From assembly GCF_000233695.2 (NCBI RefSeq), contig NZ_CM001488.1, positions 2,412,279-2,476,278 of the forward strand: 64,000 nucleotides of DNA, in the 5' to 3' direction. This DNA is from Desulfobacter postgatei 2ac9. GTDB lineage: Bacteria > Desulfobacterota > Desulfobacteria > Desulfobacterales > Desulfobacteraceae. How positions within the stretch are numbered: position 1 is the first letter of the stretch; each line of letters opens with the position of its first letter. Below, piece after piece: positions 35,636 through 45,390 of this stretch. The translations under genes were made by a program, and so were the position numbers. A model generated the notes under the pieces. The model searched no databases. It had not been told where the DNA came from and saw only the letters and a list, made by a program, of their open reading frames with translations.

Positions 35636-37006
35636 ATGCCAAACCTTACTGATACATATGAACTGATTGTGGGCTTAGGCGCCTGTGGGCTTTCCATGGC
35701 CCGTTTTTTGCGTTCCCGTGGACACTGCGTGGCAGCCACGGATATTGACGGAACAAAGACAAGTGAAGCTGCGGCCTTAAAAAAACTGGGGATCCCGGTA
35801 AGAATCGGCAGCCATGGCCAGAAGATGTTTGACCAGGCGTCCGTAATTATCCCAAGCCCAGGCATTCCCTTAGACATGCCGTTCATCAAGTCTGCCCGGG
35901 ACAAGGGCGTACCTGTAACAGGCGAGCTGGATATTTTTGCCCAGTACAACACCACGCCCGTGATCGCAATCACAGGCACCAACGGAAAAACCACCACCAC
36001 GGAGCTGACGGCAGCCATGCTTGAGGCATCAGGAATTTCCTGCTTTGTCGGCGGGAATATCGGCACCCCCCTGGTGGAATATCTCATGCAGGAGACCCCA
36101 AAGGATGTTGTTGTCGCCGAAGTCTCCTCCTTCCAGCTTGATCTTGCGGATGCGTTCCGGCCGGATGTGGCAGCACTTCTCAATCTTGCCCAGGATCACC
36201 TGGACCGGTATCCGGATTTTGCGGCTTACGCCGATTCAAAATGGTCTGTTTTTAAAAATATGACTGCCCTGGATACTGCCGTGGTTAATGCCTCCATCAA
36301 AGATTTTTCAACACGGACCAAAACCATTTGCGCCGATATTCTTGAATTTTCATCCACCGGTCCTGTACCCCGGGGAGCAAGCGTTCACAAGATGGGAATC
36401 GACATCCGGCAAAAAAAAATCAGCGACACCCTTACAGCAGAAACCTTGGACAGGCTTCCCGGTATGCATAACAGGGAAAATGTTGCGGCAGCGGTCCTTG
36501 CGGCCCTGAGCTGCGGTGCCTCCATGGCAGGTATCAGACAGGCCTTAAATGCGTTTATCCTGTCAGAACATCGTATCGCCTTTGTCCGGGAGGTTGACGG
36601 CATACGTTTTTACAACGACTCCAAGGCTACCAATGTAGATGCCGTGCTTCGGGCCCTGGAATCCTTTGAATCCAATGTCATTCTCATTCTCGGCGGCAGG
36701 GAAAAGGGCCTGGATTTTGCCCCCCTGGTGCCTGAAGTGAAAACCCGGGCCAAAGCCGTTATCGGCATGGGCGAAGCTACCGGTCATGTTATGGAGACAT
36801 TTGAAGGCATCTGCCCCGCATACGCCTGCAGGGACATGTTGTGCGCCGTTAACAAGGCAGTGTCTGTGGCAGGCAAAGGCGATGTGGTCCTTTTATCCCC
36901 GGCCTGCGCAAGTTTTGATCTTTATGCCAATTACCGGGAACGGGGAAAGGATTTTGCCCGCATTGTCAACGCGATAGTTCCGAAACAGGAGATATGCCAT
37001 GGCTGA
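35636..37006 (+). CDS. murD: UDP-N-acetylmuramoyl-L-alanine--D-glutamate ligase
   Basis: A 456-residue MurD. The N-terminal UDP-binding fold (ELIVGLGACGLSMARFL) is followed by the ATP loop AITGTNGKTTTTEL, NIGTPLVE, AEVSSFQLD, LNLAQDHLDRY, and late motifs YNDSKATNVDAV and LILGGREKGLDF. It adds D-Glu to UDP-MurNAc-L-Ala. It overlaps ftsW by 8 bases, as is common in compact dcw clusters. Confidence 0.96.
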   Translation: MPNLTDTYELIVGLGACGLSMARFLRSRGHCVAATDIDGTKTSEAAALKKLGIPVRIGSHGQKMFDQASVIIPSPGIPLDMPFIKSARDKGVPVTGELDIFAQYNTTPVIAITGTNGKTTTTELTAAMLEASGISCFVGGNIGTPLVEYLMQETPKDVVVAEVSSFQLDLADAFRPDVAALLNLAQDHLDRYPDFAAYADSKWSVFKNMTALDTAVVNASIKDFSTRTKTICADILEFSSTGPVPRGASVHKMGIDIRQKKISDTLTAETLDRLPGMHNRENVAAAVLAALSCGASMAGIRQALNAFILSEHRIAFVREVDGIRFYNDSKATNVDAVLRALESFESNVILILGGREKGLDFAPLVPEVKTRAKAVIGMGEATGHVMETFEGICPAYACRDMLCAVNKAVSVAGKGDVVLLSPACASFDLYANYRERGKDFARIVNAIVPKQEICHG

Positions 37007-38150
37007 TACCCTGCACATCGGCGAATACTTCCCGGGCCCTCTTCACCCTTTTTTCAGGGAAAAAACCATTCTTTTCCCGGTGCTTATTCTCACGGGAATC
37101 GGCCTGGTCATGGTGTATTCAGCCTCCTGCTCCATCTCCATGGATGAGCATAACACCTTGTTTTATTACCTGAAACGCCAGTCCATATTTCTGCTTGTCA
37201 GCTTTGTCATCATGTATATCACCGCTTCTTTGCCTTACAGATTATACAAAAGCATGGCTTATATCATCTTGTTTGCAGCCATCGGCCTTCTGGTTGCCGT
37301 GCTTATCCCGGCTTTCGGCATTAAGGCCAACAATGCGCGGCGCTGGCTTAATTTCGGGCTGTTCGCATTCCAGCCTGCAGAATTTGCCAAGCTTGCCATG
37401 ATCCTTTTCATGGCCTACTCTCTGTCCAAAAAAGAGGAAATGGGAAAACTGAGGGAATTTTCCATTGGCGTTGTGCCCCATGCCGTGGTATTCGCCCTCA
37501 TGGCCGTACTCATCTTGTGCCAGCCCGATTTCGGCACCATCGTGGTCATGGGGATGATCTGCTGGGGAATGATGTTCATTGCAGGCGTGCCCTTACTGCA
37601 CCTGCTCAGCCCGTTGCCGCTGGTCATTCCTATGGCATATTTTCTGGTCGTCAAAGTCCGTTACCGGCTCGATCGGGTCCTCGGATTCATGGACCCCTGG
37701 AAAGATCCCCTCGACATCGGCTTCCAGCTCACCAACTCCCTTAAGGCCTTTGGATCGGGCGGTTTGTTCGGCAAAGGCGTAGGGCTTTCCATGCAGAAGA
37801 TGCACTTTTTGCCTGAACCCCATACGGATTTTATTTTCTCCATCATTGGCGAGGAACTTGGCCTTGTCGGGGTGACGGCAATCCTGGCGCTTTACGGCCT
37901 CATCCTCCACACAGGCACCCGCATTGCCCGGCAGTCAGATACTTTTTTCGGGGCCGTAACCGCCACGGGCATCACCCTCTATTTAGGACTTCAGGTCATC
38001 ATCAACACCGGCGTGACATTAGGCGTACTTCCCACCAAGGGTCTGACCCTGCCCTTTATTTCCTACGGCGGAACATCGCTGATCATCAATATGGCGGCCA
38101 TGGGTATTTTAATGAACATAGGAGCATCGGCAAACCATGCCAAAAAATAG
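36999..38150 (+). CDS. ftsW: Septal peptidoglycan polymerase FtsW
   Basis: A 383-residue SEDS-family membrane protein with about ten helices. Conserved elements are MVYSASCSIS in helix 1, RRWLNFGLFAFQPAEFAKLA, the polymerase loop with DPLDIGFQLTNSLKAFGSGGLFGKG, HTDFIFSIIGEELG with the catalytic Asp region, and LPFISYGGTSL. It polymerises lipid II glycan at the septum together with FtsI. It overlaps murD by 8 and murG by 14 bases. Confidence 0.95.
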   Translation: MADTLHIGEYFPGPLHPFFREKTILFPVLILTGIGLVMVYSASCSISMDEHNTLFYYLKRQSIFLLVSFVIMYITASLPYRLYKSMAYIILFAAIGLLVAVLIPAFGIKANNARRWLNFGLFAFQPAEFAKLAMILFMAYSLSKKEEMGKLREFSIGVVPHAVVFALMAVLILCQPDFGTIVVMGMICWGMMFIAGVPLLHLLSPLPLVIPMAYFLVVKVRYRLDRVLGFMDPWKDPLDIGFQLTNSLKAFGSGGLFGKGVGLSMQKMHFLPEPHTDFIFSIIGEELGLVGVTAILALYGLILHTGTRIARQSDTFFGAVTATGITLYLGLQVIINTGVTLGVLPTKGLTLPFISYGGTSLIINMAAMGILMNIGASANHAKK

Positions 38151-39273
38151 ACATGTCATCATTGCCGGCGGGAAAACAGGGGGACATCTTTTCCCGGGCA
38201 TTGCCGTAGCCCAGGCCCTGATGGAAAAAGACCCGTCCACAAAAATCCTTTTTGTGGGCACCAGCGCGCCTTTTGAAACAGACACCCTTGCGCGGTACGG
38301 ATTTGCCCATAAATCAATTATTGCAAGGCCCATAAAGGGAAAAAACATCTTTGCAAAGGCCTGGTCCGCCAGTCTTGTGGGTATCAGCCTGTTCCAGGCC
38401 CTGGTGATCATTATTGCGTTCAGGACGGATTTCATTCTGGGCGTGGGCGGATTTTCATCCTTTGCCCTGGTGCTGGGCGGGCGCATCCTTTTCAGAGACA
38501 CAGCCATCCACGAGCAGAATGCCTTTCCCGGCATGACCAACCGCATGCTGTCCAAAATTGCCCGGACCCGGTTTATCTCCTTTAAAGAGACAAAGGGTAT
38601 GCCGGAAAATGAAACCACCTTGCTGGTCGGCAACCCGGTACGCCGACCTTTAAGCACGCCTCTTGAAAACATCAAGAGTGATGACAGTATCCTCAACCAA
38701 ATCAACGCGGATGATTTTCTTATTCTTGTCACCGGCGGCAGCCAGGGTGCAGCCTCCATCAACAGGGCATTTACTGATGCCGCAGCAATGATGAAAGATA
38801 CCCGTCAGCTTTTCATCATTCACCAGACCGGAAAAAACGCCGAGGCACAGATACAGCAATTTTATGCTACCGGGGATATCCGGCACAAGGCCGCAGCCTT
38901 TTTTTATGACATGCCGGCCATTCAGGACCGGGCAGACCTGGTTATCAGCCGGGCAGGCGCCGGCACGGTCTCGGAACTGTGCATCAAGGCAAAACCCGCC
39001 ATCCTTGTCCCCTACCCCTATGCGGCAGACGATCACCAGACCGCAAACGCAAGATTCCTGGCCGACCAGGGTGCCTGCATCATGATTGCGGACAAAGACC
39101 TGACAGGCGAAACCTTATTGGCAGCCATTGAGGATCTGCAACACGATACGAATAAAAGATCCCGCATGGCAGACACCATGAAGGCGCTTGCCATGCCCCA
39201 TGGCGCAGACCTGATTGCAGACCGTATTCTCGGGGGCAATATTTCAAAAAAGGAAAACAATGTATCAGCATGA
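38137..39273 (+). CDS. murG: Undecaprenyldiphospho-muramoylpentapeptide N-acetylglucosaminyltransferase
   Basis: A 378-residue GT28 glycosyltransferase. The first glycine-rich loop is AGGKTGGHLFPGIAVAQ, then HEQNAFPGMTNRML, the second loop GGSQGAASINRAF, and the UDP-GlcNAc site RAGAGTVSELCI with PYPYAADDHQTANA. It converts lipid I to lipid II at the inner face of the membrane. It starts inside ftsW and ends 14 bases into murC. Confidence 0.96.
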   Translation: MPKNRHVIIAGGKTGGHLFPGIAVAQALMEKDPSTKILFVGTSAPFETDTLARYGFAHKSIIARPIKGKNIFAKAWSASLVGISLFQALVIIIAFRTDFILGVGGFSSFALVLGGRILFRDTAIHEQNAFPGMTNRMLSKIARTRFISFKETKGMPENETTLLVGNPVRRPLSTPLENIKSDDSILNQINADDFLILVTGGSQGAASINRAFTDAAAMMKDTRQLFIIHQTGKNAEAQIQQFYATGDIRHKAAAFFYDMPAIQDRADLVISRAGAGTVSELCIKAKPAILVPYPYAADDHQTANARFLADQGACIMIADKDLTGETLLAAIEDLQHDTNKRSRMADTMKALAMPHGADLIADRILGGNISKKENNVSA

Positions 39274-40627
39274 TTATCACATACACTTTGTAGGCATCGG
39301 CGGCATCGGCATGAGCGGCATTGCCGAGTTGCTGTTAAATCTTGGCTATACCATATCCGGGTCTGATCTCAAACTGTCCCACATCACAGACCGTCTCAAA
39401 GCCAAGGGTGCGGTGATTTACAAGGGTCATGCCAAGGAAAACATCACAGATGTCAATGTGATGGTGACCTCTTCGGCCATATCCTCCCAGAACCCGGAAG
39501 TGATCCGGGCAAAAGAGCTGGGCTGTCCCATCATTCCCCGGGCCGAAATGCTGGCCGAACTGATGCGCATCAAATATGCCATTGCCGTGGCAGGGGCCCA
39601 TGGCAAAACCTCCACCACGGCCATGATATCCCAAATCCTTAATACCGCCGGCCTTGATCCGACGGTAATCATCGGCGGCCTGCTCCAGGGTCTGGACACC
39701 AATGCCCTGCATGGGTCAGGCGAATTTATTGTGGCCGAGGCAGATGAAAGCGACGGATCATTTCTTAAATATGCCCCCTCCATTGCAGCTGTGACCAACA
39801 TTGACCTGGAACATCTCGACTTTTACAAGGATATCGAAGATATAAAGGATAAATTTGTCCAGTTTATCAACTCCGTGCCCTTTTACGGCCTTGCCATTCT
39901 ATGTCTGGACAACCCCCATATCCAGGACATTCTGCCCAGGATCACGGTACGCTACATCACCTACGGCATGACAGCCCAGTCCGAACTGCAGGCACGACAC
40001 ATCCGGTTTGAAAACGGTAAATCCCTGTTCAACGTATTCAAGGGAAAACAGGACCTGGGCCATATTCTTTTAAACATCGGCGGCCAGCACAATATTCTCA
40101 ATGCCATGGCCGGCATTGCCACGGGCCTGGAACTTAAGGTCCCCTTTGACACCATTAAAAAAGCGCTGGAGGAGATTAAAGGCGTTAAACGTCGCCTGGA
40201 GATCAAAGGGAAAACCAAGGGTATCACGGTGATGGATGATTACGGTCATCACCCCACAGAGATCAAGGCAACTTTGACGGCGGTCAGGGAGAGCTATCCG
40301 GACAAACGAATTATTGTATTGTTCCAGCCCCACAGATACACAAGGACAAAAGCGTTGTTCCAGGAATTCACCCGGGCCTTTTATCAGTCCGACGTACTCA
40401 TTGTGCTGCCCATCTACGCGGCTTCGGAAGCCCCCATTGAGGGCGTGGACTCGGAAAAACTTGTGGCAGGTATCAAGGCCCATGGACACAAGGAAGCCTG
40501 CTTTGCCCCGGATTTCACCCAGGCACTATCCATCATCACCCATAAGGCAAAGCCGGGAGATATGGTGCTCACCCTAGGGGCCGGGGATGTATATACCCTT
40601 GGGGAAAAACTGGTGGAGATTTTGTAA
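39260..40627 (+). CDS. murC: UDP-N-acetylmuramate--L-alanine ligase
   Basis: A 455-residue MurC, from ATG 39260 with AGGA 6 bases before it. It begins with the dinucleotide-like fold HFVGIGGIGMSGIAELLLNLG. The ATP loop is AGAHGKTSTTAM, and later motifs are AEADESDGSFL, YGHHPTEIKAT, FQPHRYTRTKAL and LTLGAGDVY. It adds the first amino acid to UDP-MurNAc. It overlaps the murG end by 14 bases, and murB follows after 19 bp. Confidence 0.96.
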   Translation: MYQHDYHIHFVGIGGIGMSGIAELLLNLGYTISGSDLKLSHITDRLKAKGAVIYKGHAKENITDVNVMVTSSAISSQNPEVIRAKELGCPIIPRAEMLAELMRIKYAIAVAGAHGKTSTTAMISQILNTAGLDPTVIIGGLLQGLDTNALHGSGEFIVAEADESDGSFLKYAPSIAAVTNIDLEHLDFYKDIEDIKDKFVQFINSVPFYGLAILCLDNPHIQDILPRITVRYITYGMTAQSELQARHIRFENGKSLFNVFKGKQDLGHILLNIGGQHNILNAMAGIATGLELKVPFDTIKKALEEIKGVKRRLEIKGKTKGITVMDDYGHHPTEIKATLTAVRESYPDKRIIVLFQPHRYTRTKALFQEFTRAFYQSDVLIVLPIYAASEAPIEGVDSEKLVAGIKAHGHKEACFAPDFTQALSIITHKAKPGDMVLTLGAGDVYTLGEKLVEIL

Positions 40628-40646
40628 TACGGAGACTTTGCAACAC

Positions 40647-41585
40647 ATGGTGATAGGCGATGACATAAAAAAGATGTTCGCTTCCTTTGCGCCGGAAACG
40701 CACAAGGCCATGGACCGGTACACCAGTTTCAGGGTGGGCGGACCCGCGGATCTTCTGGTACTGCCGCAAAACATCGAACAGGTGATCTGCCTTGTTAAAA
40801 CCGCAAAAAAAATTGAGCTGCCAATTACGATTATCGGCGGCGGCACCAATGTGCTTATATCCGACAAAGGAATCAGGGGGCTTGTGATGGTTCTCACCCG
40901 GTTGAAACAGGGAATTGAGCAAACCACACCGCTCATAAACACAGGCGGTGACTCACCGGACCGGATCTATTTGACAGCTCTTGCCGGAGAGTCTCTTGGT
41001 CATATTTGCAGATTCGCTGCTGACTCAGGCCTGGCCGGTCTGGCGTGGGCAGCCGGGATTCCAGGCACCATTGGCGGTGCCGTCATGATGAATGCAGGGG
41101 CCTTTGGCAGCGACATGAGCCAAATTGTAACACAAATCGAGGTATTGGACCTTACCACCTTGGAAACAGTGGTTCTCCCGAGAAACAGTCTTCACTTTTC
41201 CTACCGAAAACTTGCCCTTGAAAACAGTATTGTGCTCAAGGTCAAACTTGGGCTGACCAGGGCTGACGCCGAAACCGTCAAGGATGAATTTTACCGCAAC
41301 CTTAAAACAAAACAATCTACCCAGCCGGTGTCCCAGGCATCTGCCGGGTGTTTTTTCAAAAATCCCCCGGGTTCTAAATCAGCAGGCTTTCTCATTGAGC
41401 AGGCCGGCATGAAAAAAGCCCGATGCAACGGGGCCATGGTCTCTGATCTGCACGCCAATTTCATTGTCAACCACGGCAACGCCTGCGCAAAAGATATCCT
41501 GGACCTGGCCGGCCAGGTAAAAAAAAGCGTATATGAAAAATTTGGGATTAACCTTAAAGAAGAGGTGAAAACCATTGGCAACTAA
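40647..41585 (+). CDS. murB: UDP-N-acetylenolpyruvoylglucosamine reductase
   Basis: About 312 residues from ATG 40647 with GGAG 12 bases upstream. FAD-binding motifs are SFRVGGPADLLVLP, IIGGGTNVLIS and GIPGTIGGAVMMNAGAFG. The proton-donor segment reads SAGCFFKNPPG. Here the donor position is Cys, as in some type II MurB enzymes, instead of the more common Ser. It reduces enolpyruvyl-UDP-GlcNAc to UDP-MurNAc. No ddl gene follows, unlike many dcw clusters. Its last 11 bases overlap ftsQ, which starts with TTG. Confidence 0.94.
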   Translation: MVIGDDIKKMFASFAPETHKAMDRYTSFRVGGPADLLVLPQNIEQVICLVKTAKKIELPITIIGGGTNVLISDKGIRGLVMVLTRLKQGIEQTTPLINTGGDSPDRIYLTALAGESLGHICRFAADSGLAGLAWAAGIPGTIGGAVMMNAGAFGSDMSQIVTQIEVLDLTTLETVVLPRNSLHFSYRKLALENSIVLKVKLGLTRADAETVKDEFYRNLKTKQSTQPVSQASAGCFFKNPPGSKSAGFLIEQAGMKKARCNGAMVSDLHANFIVNHGNACAKDILDLAGQVKKSVYEKFGINLKEEVKTIGN

Positions 41586-42540
41586 AAAAATCTCTCAAAA
41601 CAGGTACAAAGTGCAGCCTAAAAAGGTCAGCGGCGCGGGCCTGGCAGCCACAGCGCCAGCTCAAAACAAGTACAAGGTCCAGGTTAAAAAGACCCGGAAA
41701 CTTAAACCTTTTTTGAGAGACAAAGCCTTTTGGGGAAAAATTTTTCTTACTCTTTTTGTCGGTGCTATGAGTTTTGGCTGCATCTACATACACGATGCGC
41801 TTCTCCAGAGCCCGCCTTTTGATGTTAAAACCATTATGATTGATGGTCTTAACCGAGTGACCAGAGACGAGGTTCTGGCGCGGACAGGACTTGACAAGCC
41901 GGCCAATATTTTTGAACTGCAACCGGATATGCTTGAAAAAGAGCTGAATACCCATCCATGGATTCGCATCTCCACGGTGAAACGTCAGCTTTTATCAACC
42001 ATTTCGATTAAAATTGAAGAGCAGGAACCCTTGGCCATCGTGACCATTGAAAACCTGGCAGACATTGTCATCAACGCCCAGGGAGCGCCCTTTAAGGAAT
42101 ATGAACCGGCCAAGGATAATCTAAAGGCGTTGCCGGTTATATCCGGGGTGGATTTAAGCCTGTCCAACAGTACTTACCTGTTTGAAGGCGAGTTGTTCAA
42201 TGCAGTTATGGAAATTTTAAAAATAAAAGGGTTTGGACAGATCCAGACCATTTTCGGAGACGAAAATACCGGTATCCTCATAAACATATTAAACACACAT
42301 CCGAATACAGGTTTCACAGAAAATCCCGGCGAAACGGAATCTGAAAACAAGACGGTTCTTCCGGTTAAACTCGGGTTTGACAGATTTGAAAAAAAACTTG
42401 CAAGGGCCAGGCAGATCCAACGCTATATGGAGACAAATTATCCGGATAAAACCATATCGGCCATAGATCTTTTCAGCCTGGAAAAGGTGTTTGTTACAAC
42501 TGAGGATGCTGCCCAAAATACAATAGCAAAGGGGGTTTAA
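41575..42540 (+). CDS. ftsQ: Cell division protein FtsQ/DivIB
   Basis: A 321-residue bitopic protein starting at TTG 41575 inside murB. It has a long basic cytoplasmic tail (about 55 residues, with the duplicated pieces QNRYKVQPKK and QNKYKVQVKK), one membrane helix (IFLTLFVGAMSFGCIYI), then a POTRA domain (IMIDGLNRVTRDEVLARTG, HPWIRISTVKRQL, KIEEQEPLAIV) and the beta FtsQ domain. It links the septal synthases to the early divisome. Position before ftsA supports the call. The gap to ftsA is 1 bp. Confidence 0.92.
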   Translation: MATKKISQNRYKVQPKKVSGAGLAATAPAQNKYKVQVKKTRKLKPFLRDKAFWGKIFLTLFVGAMSFGCIYIHDALLQSPPFDVKTIMIDGLNRVTRDEVLARTGLDKPANIFELQPDMLEKELNTHPWIRISTVKRQLLSTISIKIEEQEPLAIVTIENLADIVINAQGAPFKEYEPAKDNLKALPVISGVDLSLSNSTYLFEGELFNAVMEILKIKGFGQIQTIFGDENTGILINILNTHPNTGFTENPGETESENKTVLPVKLGFDRFEKKLARARQIQRYMETNYPDKTISAIDLFSLEKVFVTTEDAAQNTIAKGV

Positions 42541-42541
42541 C

Positions 42542-43768
42542 TTGCAGGGAAACGAAAATTTAATAGTGGGACTTGACATCGGTACCACCAAAATCTGCGC
42601 AGTCGTAGGTGAAATGTTTGACGATGAGATCAACATCATCGGTGTGGGCTCTCATCCCTCCACGGGGCTTCGCAAAGGATCCGTGGTCAACATAGAGTCC
42701 ACGGTGGATTCTATTAAAAAGGCTGTGGAGGAAGCCGAACTTATGGCCGACTGCAATATATCTTCGGTTTTCGTGGGGATTGCAGGCAACCACATCAAAG
42801 GATTCAACAGCCATGGCATCATTGCCATCAAAGGCCGTGAAATCACCGAAATGGATGTGGAACGTGTCATTGACGCGGCCAAGGCGGTTGCCATTCCCCC
42901 GGACAGGGAAATTCTGCATGTAATTTCACAAGAATTTATTGTGGATGAAATGACCTCCATCCGCAACCCCGTGGGCATGACGGCTGTGCGGCTGGAAGCC
43001 AAAATCCATATTGTCACAGGTGCGGTCTCTGCAGCGCGCAACATTGTCAAGTGCTGCCAAAAGGCAGGGCTTGAGGTCTGCGATATAGCCCTTCAATCGC
43101 TGGCCTCGGGCTATGCGGTTCTCACCAATGAAGAAAAGGAACTTGGCTGCATCCTGGCCGATATAGGCGGCGGAACCACAGACCTGGCTCTGTTCAAGGA
43201 CAACAATTTAAAATTCATTTACGAACTCACTGTCGGCGGCCAAAACCTGACCAACGATATTTCCGTAGGGCTTCGTACCCCCTTGCCCGAAGCGGAAAAA
43301 ATTAAAAAAAGACACGGTACCTGCATACCGCAACATGTCAAGGCCCATGATGTCATTGATGTGCCTGCGGTGGGGGGCAGAGCACCCAAGCGTCTGCCCA
43401 AGACTATTCTTTCTGAAATCCTGGAACCCCGGGTGGAGGAGATCTTTTCCCTGCTGAAACAGGAGTTGTTTTCAAATGGACTTGAAAACAGCTTTCCTGC
43501 CGGATTTATACTCACCGGCGGCAGCGTTGTCATGGACGGCATTGCTGAAATGGCAGAATCCGTATTCAACGTACCCGTTCGTATTGGTCAAGCCAACCGT
43601 ATTGGTGGACTCAAGGATATTGTTAGAAACCCCGCATACGCCACAGGCGTTGGACTTGTCATTTTCGGATCAAAAACAAGTTGCCGTATCCAGGAGGTCA
43701 AGTCCGATTCCAGTGGGATGCAGATGATTTTAAATAAAATGAAACAATGGTTTAAAAATATAATTTAA
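42542..43768 (+). CDS. ftsA: Cell division protein FtsA
   Basis: A 408-residue actin-like protein starting at TTG 42542. Phosphate 1 is IVGLDIGTTKICAVVGE, the SHS2 insertion follows (HIIGVGSH region to NHIKGFNSHGI), then LADIGGGTTDLALF for phosphate 2 and FILTGGSVVMDGI for the adenosine site. The last 12 residues (LNKMKQWFKNII) form the amphipathic membrane-targeting helix. It tethers FtsZ filaments to the membrane. The ftsZ gene starts 19 bp further on behind a strong AGGAGG. Confidence 0.96.
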   Translation: MQGNENLIVGLDIGTTKICAVVGEMFDDEINIIGVGSHPSTGLRKGSVVNIESTVDSIKKAVEEAELMADCNISSVFVGIAGNHIKGFNSHGIIAIKGREITEMDVERVIDAAKAVAIPPDREILHVISQEFIVDEMTSIRNPVGMTAVRLEAKIHIVTGAVSAARNIVKCCQKAGLEVCDIALQSLASGYAVLTNEEKELGCILADIGGGTTDLALFKDNNLKFIYELTVGGQNLTNDISVGLRTPLPEAEKIKKRHGTCIPQHVKAHDVIDVPAVGGRAPKRLPKTILSEILEPRVEEIFSLLKQELFSNGLENSFPAGFILTGGSVVMDGIAEMAESVFNVPVRIGQANRIGGLKDIVRNPAYATGVGLVIFGSKTSCRIQEVKSDSSGMQMILNKMKQWFKNII

Positions 43769-43787
43769 ATCTTTCAAGGAGGTGGAT

Positions 43788-45086
43788 ATGACTTTTTCTT
43801 ATGTGGAGAACAACAACACGGCAAAAATTAAGGTCATCGGTGTCGGCGGGGCCGGCGGCAACGCGGTCAACAATATGATTGATGCCAAACTTCAGGGAGT
43901 TAAATTCATTGCGGCCAACACCGATGCCCAGGCCCTTGAGCATTCCAGGGCGGAAATCAAAATTCAAATGGGCACCCAGCTTACCGAAGGCCTTGGAGCC
44001 GGTGCAGATCCAAATGTGGGCAAAGACGCTGCCTTGGAAAGCATGGAGGAGCTGCGTGAAGCACTTGCAGACAGCCATATGGTTTTTATTACCGCCGGAT
44101 TCGGCGGTGGTACCGGTACAGGTGCCGCACCCGTGATTGCAGAAATATGCAAGGACCTTGGCATTCTTACGGTAGCGGTTGCTTCCAAACCCTTTTCCTT
44201 TGAGGGGAAGAAAAGGGAACGGGCAGCCCTGGACGGCTTAAAAAAACTGCAGGAAATTACGGACACCGTCATCATCATTCCCAATGATCGGCTTCGCGGC
44301 ATTGCCGGCAAAGGAGCACGCATGAAGGACATGTTCATCAAAGCCGATGAAATTTTGCACCACTCCGTTAAAGGCATCACTGACCTGATCATGATGCCCG
44401 GTCACGTCAATCTGGACTTTGCCGACGTAAAAACCACCATGCAGAAAGCAGGCAAGGCGTTAATGGGTATTGGGATCGCCTCAGGGGAAAACCGGGCCAC
44501 GGAAGCGGCTGAACGGGCCATTTCACATCCGCTGCTGGAAGATATCTCCGTATCCGGTGCCAAGGGCGTACTGATGAATATCACATCAAGTTCTGATCTG
44601 ACCCTTGACGAAATGACCGAAGCCTGCGACCGCATCTATCAGGAAGTCGGTGACGATGCAGAAATCATCTGGGGCCAGACCTTTGACGAAGAGCTTGGCG
44701 ATGAAATCCGCATCACCGTCATCGCCACAGGTATCGGTATGGAAGAGCCCGCATTTGCTGAAAATATGCGCAGATTTGACCCCAAAACAGCCCAGACCCA
44801 GCAGATGTCTGCGGCCAACGGCACATATGGCTCATACCGGGCCCAGGCCTATGGCCAGGGCGCACCCGAAATGGGACAGAGCATGCCTACCTGCCAGCAG
44901 GAACCCATTGCCAGGGGTGTTATAAGGGACGCCACAGAAGAGGATATGGCCAGCTGGGATGAACCGGTGCGTGTTGTTCCCCACAAACGCATGGTGGGGG
45001 ATGACAACCAGGCCCAGGACTACGGCATGAATTATGACAATGACGATCTTGAGATTCCCACCTTCTTAAGACGCAAAGCCGATTAG
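43788..45086 (+). CDS. ftsZ: Cell division protein FtsZ
   Basis: A 432-residue FtsZ. The start is ATG 43788 with AGGAGG 5 bases upstream, the best ribosome site in the cluster; GTG 43782 lies inside that site. The tubulin signature is GFGGGTGTGAAP, with GVGGAGGNAVNNM at the start and NPADFADVK-like synergy residues (HVNLDFADVKT). A Gln/Gly-rich linker (about 335-420) precedes the conserved C-terminal peptide EIPTFLRRKAD that binds FtsA. It polymerises into the Z ring. It is the last gene of the dcw cluster. Confidence 0.97.
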   Translation: MTFSYVENNNTAKIKVIGVGGAGGNAVNNMIDAKLQGVKFIAANTDAQALEHSRAEIKIQMGTQLTEGLGAGADPNVGKDAALESMEELREALADSHMVFITAGFGGGTGTGAAPVIAEICKDLGILTVAVASKPFSFEGKKRERAALDGLKKLQEITDTVIIIPNDRLRGIAGKGARMKDMFIKADEILHHSVKGITDLIMMPGHVNLDFADVKTTMQKAGKALMGIGIASGENRATEAAERAISHPLLEDISVSGAKGVLMNITSSSDLTLDEMTEACDRIYQEVGDDAEIIWGQTFDEELGDEIRITVIATGIGMEEPAFAENMRRFDPKTAQTQQMSAANGTYGSYRAQAYGQGAPEMGQSMPTCQQEPIARGVIRDATEEDMASWDEPVRVVPHKRMVGDDNQAQDYGMNYDNDDLEIPTFLRRKAD

Positions 45087-45117
45087 TCAATGAAGAAGAG
45101 GCACCAAGCCTTGCGGG

Positions 45118-45141
45118 CCCCGGTCTTGTAAAAAACCGGGG
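45118..45141 (+). terminator. Hairpin after ftsZ, probable end of the dcw transcript
   Basis: CCCCGGT (45118-45124) and ACCGGGG (45135-45141) form a perfect 7-bp GC-rich stem with a 10-base loop, 32 bp after the ftsZ stop. The T-run is only AATTTT. The next gene lies 250 bp away with its own control signals. Confidence 0.55.
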
Positions 45142-45351
45142 ACCAATTTTCATTTGAGAACGATCTTTTAATTCTTGATCGTATGTTTCGGGCAGCAGGC
45201 TTTCCCCTGTGGTCATCTGACCGACACCACATCCACCCTCTGGTAGCTGCAGGGGGACGCCTGCGGTCACAAAATAAATAAAAGAACTTGCATTTTATTA
45301 AAAATTCGTATATTTATAAACGTTTTATTTTTAGTTAATATTGATATACAG

Positions 45352-45374
45352 GGCTGGCAACGCCGGCCTTTTTT
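45352..45374 (+). promoter_or_regulatory. Intrinsic terminator (attenuator) in the helicase leader
   Basis: GGCTGGC-AAC-GCCGGCC (45352-45368, one G-T pair) is followed by six T (45369-45374). It ends 16 bases before the DEAD-box gene start and just before its AAGGA ribosome site at 45381. No gene ends here. Upstream, 45280-45345 is very AT-rich and could hold the promoter (TTGCAT, then TATTTA). The position suits attenuation or autoregulation of the helicase. Confidence 0.6.
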
Positions 45375-45390
45375 GCTTTTAAGGAAAACT

